Shown one piece after another: positions 14,677-20,597 of a stretch of DNA of 23,375 bases. The notes under the pieces were generated by a model that was not told the origin of the DNA, made no database searches, and was given only the letters and a program-made list of their open reading frames with translations. Both the position numbers and the translations under genes were made by a program. The first letter of the stretch is position 1. Every line of letters starts with the position of its first letter. This stretch comes from a virus, in IMG/VR virus record IMGVR_UViG_3300048102_000246, positions 1 through 23,375 of that record. One strand, given 5' to 3'.

Positions 14677-15281
14677 TGAAGATGCTAGCGCTCGACATAG
14701 AAACTGCTAACTTTAGCCACGATATAGGTGGTTTTGGTCAGACGCATTTATTCGAGCCTACTGTAGTAGCCACATGGGATGGAAATCAAGGCGTGGTATA
14801 TTCCAACGAGTCGGTTTCTAAATACTTACCAGAGGGTACTGTAGTCAAAAAAATGCATCCTGAGATAATAGGAGACGACTTAGCCAAGCATGTCAGCGAA
14901 GGCGGTATGGTACTAGGTCATAATTTGAAAAACTTTGACTTACCTATTATCAGAGATGCACTTGATTGCTACACTGTTGGTGAGATAATGAAAAAATCCA
15001 CCGAGCAGGTTTTTGATACATCTGTTTTGCTGAAAAGTATAGTGGGTCACGCAGTGCCCTTATCAGATGCCTGTTATCACACTTTGAACAAAGGTAAACT
15101 TATGAACAGTCACGATGCCCCGATAGAGTGGCGCAAGGGTAATTACAGCAAAGTCGCTGAATATTGCTTGAAAGACGCTGAACTCGTATACGAACTTTGG
15201 AAACATGGTATGGAAGAAGGTTTCGTAAAGGCGAGATGTAGAAAAACGGGGGATGTCAAAGAATACGAGGTGGACTGGTAA
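14676..15281 (+). CDS. DnaQ/RNase H-fold 3'-5' exonuclease
   Basis: A 201-residue exonuclease. Exo I is LALDIETA (Asp7, Glu9), Exo II is GHNLKNFDLP (Asp88), Exo III is YCLKDAEL (Tyr163, Asp167): the YxxxD variant. This matches the RNase_H_2/PolB-exonuclease-like group of stand-alone nucleases. It would remove nucleotides from 3' ends for proofreading, recombination or host-DNA use; PolB has its own exonuclease domain, so a distinct role is likely. The start is ATG 14676, overlapping the preceding stop; the stop TAA overlaps the next ATG (TAATG). Confidence 0.85.
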   Translation: MKMLALDIETANFSHDIGGFGQTHLFEPTVVATWDGNQGVVYSNESVSKYLPEGTVVKKMHPEIIGDDLAKHVSEGGMVLGHNLKNFDLPIIRDALDCYTVGEIMKKSTEQVFDTSVLLKSIVGHAVPLSDACYHTLNKGKLMNSHDAPIEWRKGNYSKVAEYCLKDAELVYELWKHGMEEGFVKARCRKTGDVKEYEVDW

Positions 15282-15445
15282 TGTCAATGATAGTCTGCGA
15301 AGTATGCGAAAGAGATAATTGGTCAGGGATTAGATGCTCTAAACATAGAGTGTGTACTTCCTGTATAGATTCCATATTGGAAGAATATTTTGAGAGGGAA
15401 AATAATGAACGAAAACGAGAGCAACACAAGCGCAGTAGTGCATAA
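15281..15445 (+). CDS. 54-residue cysteine/histidine microprotein (half-RING-like)
   Basis: ATG 15281 overlaps the exonuclease stop as TAATG, and the frame runs to TAA 15443-15445, overlapping the chaperonin gene by 41 bases. Cys6, Cys9, Cys19, His22, Cys25 and Cys28 have the spacing CX2CX9CX2HX2CX2C, the first six ligands of a RING finger, but the last CxxC pair is missing. The C-terminal half is charged and helical (EEYFERENNERKREQHKR). It may bind one or two zinc ions. Function unknown. Confidence 0.45.
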   Translation: MSMIVCEVCERDNWSGIRCSKHRVCTSCIDSILEEYFERENNERKREQHKRSSA

Positions 15446-16901
15446 TATAAGAGCAGCAAAAAGAGCCGTAATGACGGTCAAGACAACACTTGGCCCGATG
15501 GGTATGGACAAGATGATGGTAGATGCCGGTGGTAATGTAATAGTTACTAACGACGGTGCCACTATTCTACAAGAGTTAGACATCAGTCATCCTGCGGCTA
15601 AAATGGTAGTCGAAGCGGCTAATACACAAGAGAACATCTGTTACGACGGAACAACCAGTACGGTAGTATTGGCCGGAGAACTACTAGGTAACAGTGAACT
15701 TCTGTTTAACAAAGGGCTTCATGCCAATATCATTTGTCGTGGTTACAGAAAAGCCTCTAAGTGGGCCACTGACCACATACAATCACTGGCTTTCAGAGGG
15801 TCTAAGCATCTCAGCAATGTAGCAAAGACTTCAATTACAGGCAAAGCGTTAGAATCTAGTGTAGAGCATGTCAGTGGATTATGTGTAGAAGCAGTCAAGA
15901 AAGCAGCAGGTGACTTTGAAAGAATTAGAGTTCTATGTCAACCGGGCGGTAGCCTAGATGATTCGTCTTGTTTTAGCGGTGTAGTTTTGCACAAAGAGTT
16001 CATGCTACCTGCCATGCCTACTTTGCCAAATGGTCAGGCTTTGCTAATTAACACTGGCTTGAGTGACATCAAAAGCGATGACAATGTTCAACTAAATCTT
16101 GGCTCTGCTGCTGAATACCAGCAATACAAGCGACAATCAGGTAGAGAGCAGTGGGTAGACAAAGCCAAAGCCATAACGAACCTTCTACCAGAAGGAGGCG
16201 TAGTATTTGTCAGAGACACTGTCCATGAAGTTGTAGGGGCTACATTAGCCAAGCATAACATATCCATGGTGCACAGAATACCTGAAAGTGACATGACAGC
16301 ATTAGCCAAGTTACTCAACACTACTATCGCTCATACCACAGAAGACCTACAAGAGGCGGTAAAATGCGACGCAGAGTGCAAGACTATTGGTGATATGAAG
16401 TATGTCGTAGTCAAGGGTGAAGGAGAAGTCACTACGCTTATTCTAAGAGGCGCTACTAAGCAAACTCTTGACGAGACTGAGCGTGGATTTGAAGATGCTC
16501 TCGGTGTAGTCTGTTTGGCTTACAACAGCGATTCAGTTGTCTATGGAGGCGGCTCTGCTTATCTCAATGCAGCGTTGCACTTACGCTCAAGGGCTGCGGA
16601 AGCAGGTGGCAGAGAGCAAATGGCTATCGACGCATTTGCTGACGCATTGGAGTCAATACCGGCTACCATTGCTGAGAATGCAGGTCATGACCCACTTGAC
16701 ACTATACTGACACTAAGAAATGAACACAAGGCGGGTAACACTGACAGCGGCCCAGATATAGAAAACGGCGGCGCTTGCTCGATGAAGGAACAAGATGTCT
16801 TCGAGCCACTTGATTTAGTCAAACAGGCTATTCAATCGGCCAGTGAAGTTACCATCAGTATACTACGAATCGACGACATCATCGGAAAGCGTGGCGAGTG
16901 A
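15405..16901 (+). CDS. ths: Group II chaperonin (thermosome/CCT-type subunit)
   Basis: A 498-residue subunit of a ring chaperonin that folds proteins in an ATP-driven cavity. ATG 15405 follows GAGAGGGA; an in-frame TTG at 15390 is less likely. Signatures: KTTLGPMGMDKMMVDAGG at 26-43, NDGATIL at 49-55 (Asp50), HPAAKMVVEAANTQ at 62-75, YDGTTST at 80-86 (Asp81; the family has GDGTT, so Gly is replaced by Tyr), LIRG-like LILRGATKQTLDETERGFEDAL with the catalytic-type Asp, YGGGSAYLNAAL, ALESIPATIAENAGHDPLD and a final ILRIDDIIGKRG. Group II rings carry a built-in lid, and the apical region here is present. Length is about 45 residues below host thermosomes, lost mainly at the two termini. It may serve virion or replisome proteins, alone or mixed with host subunits. 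Confidence 0.95.
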   Translation: MNENESNTSAVVHNIRAAKRAVMTVKTTLGPMGMDKMMVDAGGNVIVTNDGATILQELDISHPAAKMVVEAANTQENICYDGTTSTVVLAGELLGNSELLFNKGLHANIICRGYRKASKWATDHIQSLAFRGSKHLSNVAKTSITGKALESSVEHVSGLCVEAVKKAAGDFERIRVLCQPGGSLDDSSCFSGVVLHKEFMLPAMPTLPNGQALLINTGLSDIKSDDNVQLNLGSAAEYQQYKRQSGREQWVDKAKAITNLLPEGGVVFVRDTVHEVVGATLAKHNISMVHRIPESDMTALAKLLNTTIAHTTEDLQEAVKCDAECKTIGDMKYVVVKGEGEVTTLILRGATKQTLDETERGFEDALGVVCLAYNSDSVVYGGGSAYLNAALHLRSRAAEAGGREQMAIDAFADALESIPATIAENAGHDPLDTILTLRNEHKAGNTDSGPDIENGGACSMKEQDVFEPLDLVKQAIQSASEVTISILRIDDIIGKRGE

Positions 16902-16902
16902 C

Positions 16903-16998
16903 ATGAGACTATGCTCAAAAAGAGGCTGTTTCAATCTAGCCCACCGAGGATTTAGATATTGTTTAGCGTGTCTCCGTGGAAAAGACGAGGAAGAGTAA
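16903..16998 (+). CDS. 31-residue zinc-knuckle microprotein
   Basis: ATG 16903 lies one base after the chaperonin stop; the frame ends at TAA 16996-16998. Cys4, Cys9, Cys20 and Cys23 (YCLAC), with His14 between, fit a miniature zinc finger. Its last codons (GACGAGGAAGAG) give an acidic tail and the ribosome-binding site for the next ATG at 17000. Being very short, it is supported by cysteine spacing and junction structure rather than length. Confidence 0.45.
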   Translation: MRLCSKRGCFNLAHRGFRYCLACLRGKDEEE

Positions 16999-16999
16999 A

Positions 17000-17164
17000 A
17001 TGGGCCGTGGACCTAACAAGTCGTGTAGGTGCTGTAATATACCTAGGAAAATGAGCCGACTTTATGCTAAAACTAAGCCTCCCGAAGGTGGTAAGGCTAC
17101 AATGAAAGTGGTCGGTTGGATTTGCTGGGAAAAGAAAAATATGCAACTAGACTTACCTTCCTAA
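17000..17164 (+). CDS. 54-residue basic cysteine-containing protein
   Basis: ATG 17000 follows GAGGAAGAG. A longer frame upstream (from 16976) overlaps the preceding gene and is rejected. Cys9/Cys12 (CRCC) and Cys42 provide a partial zinc-site pattern; the protein is Lys/Arg-rich (pI clearly basic) and could bind nucleic acid. It is the last plus-strand gene: its final 12 bases overlap the end of the convergent minus-strand gene. Confidence 0.45.
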   Translation: MGRGPNKSCRCCNIPRKMSRLYAKTKPPEGGKATMKVVGWICWEKKNMQLDLPS

Positions 17165-17410
17165 CTTCTCAGCCATTTGCCTGAGATAACGAGAGAATCT
17201 GCCGCCAGCCCTTCTCGATACAGGCTCAGCCTTACGCTTACGAACACCCTTGAATCCAAGTTGTCCGTGAAAGCGTATGTAGTCGCAGAAGGAGCACTGG
17301 TGTAAGACTACGGGCTCGCCTGATACATAGCAACCTGATATCGACAGCGGTAGAGAGATGCGATTACAGTTTTCGCATCTTTGCTTGAGCATGTCAATTA
17401 GTCTACCCAT
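17153..17410 (-). CDS. Zinc-ribbon protein at the end of the virion block
   Basis: An 85-residue protein reading leftwards from the ATG at 17410, which overlaps the fibre gene stop (TGATG) and follows GGTGAG. Cys12/Cys15 (CENC) and Cys39/Cys42 (CSFC) form a zinc ribbon. The C-terminal half is strongly basic (GVRKRKAEPVSRRAGGRFSR), fitting a nucleic-acid-binding or packaging-associated protein. A TTG at 17413 is an alternative start. It is the last gene of the leftward set and overlaps the convergent plus-strand gene. Confidence 0.6.
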   Translation of the reverse strand: MGRLIDMLKQRCENCNRISLPLSISGCYVSGEPVVLHQCSFCDYIRFHGQLGFKGVRKRKAEPVSRRAGGRFSRYLRQMAEKLGR

Positions 17411-18588
17411 CAACTCACCGTATGCAAGTCTAGTTTATGCCAATCAGCACCGTCATAGACAAACTTAGCGTACTGATTGATTGCTACATTGACATTTATC
17501 TTAGTACCACTACTGTGCCCACCGCTAGTAGAATCGAAATGTAGAGTATGGCTTCCAGCCTTGTGATATACTTCGACAACATGACCTCTTGGAAAATCAC
17601 CTGTAGGGTTTATTTTTCTAGCAGCGTCAGTAGTAACTATCCATATATTACCTTGGTCAAAGTTGAATGTGACATCCGCACTGGTCGTCACTACTTCTAA
17701 TCTATTTGGCCCCAATACATGGGTATCTGTCGAAGGAGTGGCTTGTAGATTTCTTGGATTTGCTGCGTATATCAGCCCATGTTGATTGCCCGCTACATCA
17801 GCAGTGTGACTCTGCCATATAGCGCCAAAGGTGCTACCAGCAAAGTCTCCGTTTTCTGGCGAAGTGAAGAAACCGTCTAGGTCAGCGGCTGAATTGATAG
17901 AATTAGCGGGATAAACCGTGTTGCCATTTTCTGCTTTTGTCATAGGTGTCAAAAAGTTAACAGTGTTATCTAAAAATGTTCTACGGTCAAAGATGATTGG
18001 GTCATTACCTAAGACACCACTAGTACTTATCGTATACCTAAGCACTGCTAAAACCGTACTTTGGTGATTAGAATCGGTGTTGGCTGTTATACTAGGGTCG
18101 GACAAGAATCGGTTAGGTATCAAGGGAGTACCTTCTGATGCTACAACTGGTGTACCCATTTCGTACATGATATTGTCTTTGGGTGAACCGTTACCTACCA
18201 AATATACCACAACGAATACTTCTGAGTTAGAAGATGGATTGCTTGGTAAATCGCCAGAAAAGTTAGAGTCTGTTTTGACAGTAAAACTGACAGTGCTCGA
18301 TGGACCTCCTGCAAACTTATACATGATGCCATCTATTTTGCAGTAACCTCCGTTGACTGTAATCAAGCCTGCGTTACCTGCTGTGATATAACCGGGAGTA
18401 CCAGATACCACGCTGTTTCTAAGCGAATGACCTTTAGCACCGTCGCTTAGTCTCAAGATACCATTGCCGTGTAGCCCTTCGTATAGATTAGTAAGACTAG
18501 GACTAGTAAGCCCGTCTCCGTCTCTGAGTCCTTGTGAATTAGCCCCGTAACCTGTTGCGCTTGTATGTCCTGCTTTCGGATTAGTCAT
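17410..18588 (-). CDS. Tail fibre/receptor-binding-like virion protein
   Basis: A 392-residue protein from the ATG at 18588, with AGAGGTGGG as RBS and a four-base overlap with the upstream gene. It is rich in Gly, Asn, Ser and Thr, poor in Cys and Lys, and predicted to be nearly all beta. The N-terminal 100 residues are Gly/Asn-rich (NGILRLSDGAKGHSLRN, TVNGGYCKIDG), typical of a fibre attachment region. The C-terminus has the repeated strand pattern seen at tips of phage fibres: FNFDQGNIWIV, GHVVEVYHKAGSHTLHF, AINQYAKFVYDGADWHKL. It probably trimerises and contacts the host surface. Which fibre family it belongs to cannot be told by eye. Confidence 0.6.
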   Translation of the reverse strand: MTNPKAGHTSATGYGANSQGLRDGDGLTSPSLTNLYEGLHGNGILRLSDGAKGHSLRNSVVSGTPGYITAGNAGLITVNGGYCKIDGIMYKFAGGPSSTVSFTVKTDSNFSGDLPSNPSSNSEVFVVVYLVGNGSPKDNIMYEMGTPVVASEGTPLIPNRFLSDPSITANTDSNHQSTVLAVLRYTISTSGVLGNDPIIFDRRTFLDNTVNFLTPMTKAENGNTVYPANSINSAADLDGFFTSPENGDFAGSTFGAIWQSHTADVAGNQHGLIYAANPRNLQATPSTDTHVLGPNRLEVVTTSADVTFNFDQGNIWIVTTDAARKINPTGDFPRGHVVEVYHKAGSHTLHFDSTSGGHSSGTKINVNVAINQYAKFVYDGADWHKLDLHTVS

Positions 18589-18941
18589 TGTCCCACCTCT
18601 ATAATTGCTGTGAACTTTATTTCGTTATTGCTAGTTTTTTCAATTGAGTTGTAAGTGTATCTACAGAAGTCAGTGGTATCCGTATCATCGCTCGGATTTT
18701 TGTACCTAATAACTACCTCTCTCAAAGGTAGCGTGAAACTAACATCTAATGACAGTTTTGCTTCGACTGACAAGGTGTTGTCGTCTATTACTTTGACATC
18801 TGGTTTGACGACGACTGCTGGTCTACCTATACCGCCGTCTTGTTGAGTAGCAACAGTACCGTCAAAGCCGAACACCACTTCGTTAATTCTTGCTCTAAGT
18901 GTATCTATCAAAAATCTAGTTCCTTCATCTAATAATGGCAT
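18585..18941 (-). CDS. Small tail/collar-like virion protein
   Basis: A 118-residue protein from the ATG at 18941, with GGAGAGGTTGAT as RBS. It starts with a helix (LLDEGTRFLIDTLRARINEVVFGFDGT), followed by beta strands: RPAVVVKPDVKVIDDNTLSV, SLDVSFTLPLREVVIRYK, DFCRYTYNSIEKTSNNEIKF and a last TAIIEVG. This helix-then-beta plan, between the hub-like and fibre-like genes, is that of small tail adaptor or collar proteins. I see no motif that proves it. The stop overlaps the fibre ATG by four bases. Confidence 0.5.
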   Translation of the reverse strand: MPLLDEGTRFLIDTLRARINEVVFGFDGTVATQQDGGIGRPAVVVKPDVKVIDDNTLSVEAKLSLDVSFTLPLREVVIRYKNPSDDTDTTDFCRYTYNSIEKTSNNEIKFTAIIEVGQ

Positions 18942-18942
18942 A

Positions 18943-20595
18943 TCAACCTCTCCTGTTTTTCAAGTATCTACTTTGTACTGTGCCCAACTTGAGATGGGCG
19001 TTCTTTGATTCTGGAACAGTATCTGACCTTATCAGTAGTTCTTCGTTGTCCAGTACCGGGTGAACACTTCTTGATTTGATGACAACAGTATTTGCCCCCA
19101 CTCCGGCTAGATGAATATGACCTAATTTGTTACCGCTAGATGTGTAGACTGGTTGGTTGTCAGTAGCAAATACAGAAGTGGCGCTTACTCCGTCTACTGT
19201 AAATGAGGTCGTGCCTATAGTATGGCCACCACTGTTGTCAATTAAGACACCCGTACTTTGGAGTACACGACCCCCATGTATAGTGTCTCTGTTGGGCTGA
19301 CCAAGGTTGAATCCTACACCTCTGTTGTTATCGACTCTTTCTGCTATCTCCCAACTAATTTTGACTTTGAAACCGAAAGCAGTACTAAACTCTTCTACGC
19401 TAAACTGCCTGTTTCTGTCAAAGTCATCTTCTGATGTGTTGCTTATGTCAACTTCTTGAAATTTCTGCAATACATCTTCAAGCGTACCGTCGACTGAATT
19501 GATATGCAAGTCCGATTTACGGTTTATTAAATCATAATTACCACTTAGCACAATTTGTTTGTTATTGTCGGTTCTTGATTGGTAACTAACTAAATCTCCG
19601 GGTTGTATATGAGAGCCCTCTAAAACATCTGCCAATATTTTAGAATCATTAGCCTTTTTTGACATTCTAAGCATGTTTTGACCTATTCTTCTAGCACTAG
19701 CCTTAGTCAAAGCAGTAGGTGCGTAAATACCACCGGGTACTTCGTTAACAGAGTCGCCTTGAGTGCCAAAATCGTCGACTTGTACAACATTTTTATCATT
19801 GTTAGCCCTAGATTTACCTCTAACTACTACTCTGTTGGGTAAAGCGCTGTTATTGTTCTCTGATGTGCCTCCAGAGACTCTGTTTTCAGTCAAAAGATGC
19901 TCTCTTTCTATCTGAGTTTGAGGGGAATAGACCAGATTACCGAACCTGTCACTTCTTGGTGAGTAAAAGTCGTGTTTGGCCAAGAATCTGATGGCAGTGA
20001 GTGAGTCGATGCCATAGAAATCTTGAGCAACGAATGTACCGCTTGGTCTTTTCACCCTTAAACCGTTGATTGAACTCTGTGAAGTATTACCCAACTTGAT
20101 TGCTAGGTCAGAAGTTCGCAAACCCACGCCTACTTTCTGAGCAAAACGGATAGTTTTGTCAGTAAAGCCGACATCATGTAACTTTCTACCCTTCAAGTTC
20201 TCTATTCCGTACCTGTTACCCTTGTTTGATGTCTTGATTTCGGACATAACCAGCGCTTGGGTATGGTTCTCACTACCAACAGCCAGCGCAGGTAGCGTAC
20301 TAGTAGTGGTCACTTTGTCACCATCATAAAACAAAGAGCCTTCATAGGTCATACTGTCTGTCGGATTGTGAAGCAAACGGATAGTATCTTCTTCCTCGAT
20401 GAGTTTGTATCTGCGCTCAGGTGTAGGTATGAAGTCCGTTTTGGTAGGTTTGTTAGCCGCAAAGCCAGCCTTTACTTTGGTGTATTGGGCGTGGCGTACA
20501 GCGTTATCAACAAAGCGTGGCTTACGAATCTTCTTCATCACAGTGTCCTGAGCAGCGTCTGCTCGACCTGTTGATTGATTCTTACCCAGTGCCAT
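18943..20595 (-). CDS. Baseplate hub/tail protein
   Basis: A 550-residue protein. The ATG at 20595 is chosen because GGGGAGTGA (20606-20598), which overlaps the upstream stop, lies at the right distance; a GTG at 20601 lies inside that RBS. The first 45 residues are Lys/Arg/Gln-rich, then a helical and beta mixture. The stretch NRVVVRGKSRA with a following Gln/Asp-rich loop, then ALTKASARRIGQNMLRM, then LEGSHIQPGDLVSYQ resembles tail hub proteins of the gp27/phage-D type, where an NRVxVxG strand and an IxPGDxV turn recur. The C-terminus is beta-rich (TIGTTSFTVDG, NTVVIKSRSVHPVLDNEELLI). A role in the tail tip or baseplate is likely. Confidence 0.5.
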   Translation of the reverse strand: MALGKNQSTGRADAAQDTVMKKIRKPRFVDNAVRHAQYTKVKAGFAANKPTKTDFIPTPERRYKLIEEEDTIRLLHNPTDSMTYEGSLFYDGDKVTTTSTLPALAVGSENHTQALVMSEIKTSNKGNRYGIENLKGRKLHDVGFTDKTIRFAQKVGVGLRTSDLAIKLGNTSQSSINGLRVKRPSGTFVAQDFYGIDSLTAIRFLAKHDFYSPRSDRFGNLVYSPQTQIEREHLLTENRVSGGTSENNNSALPNRVVVRGKSRANNDKNVVQVDDFGTQGDSVNEVPGGIYAPTALTKASARRIGQNMLRMSKKANDSKILADVLEGSHIQPGDLVSYQSRTDNNKQIVLSGNYDLINRKSDLHINSVDGTLEDVLQKFQEVDISNTSEDDFDRNRQFSVEEFSTAFGFKVKISWEIAERVDNNRGVGFNLGQPNRDTIHGGRVLQSTGVLIDNSGGHTIGTTSFTVDGVSATSVFATDNQPVYTSSGNKLGHIHLAGVGANTVVIKSRSVHPVLDNEELLIRSDTVPESKNAHLKLGTVQSRYLKNRRG

Positions 20596-20597
20596 GT

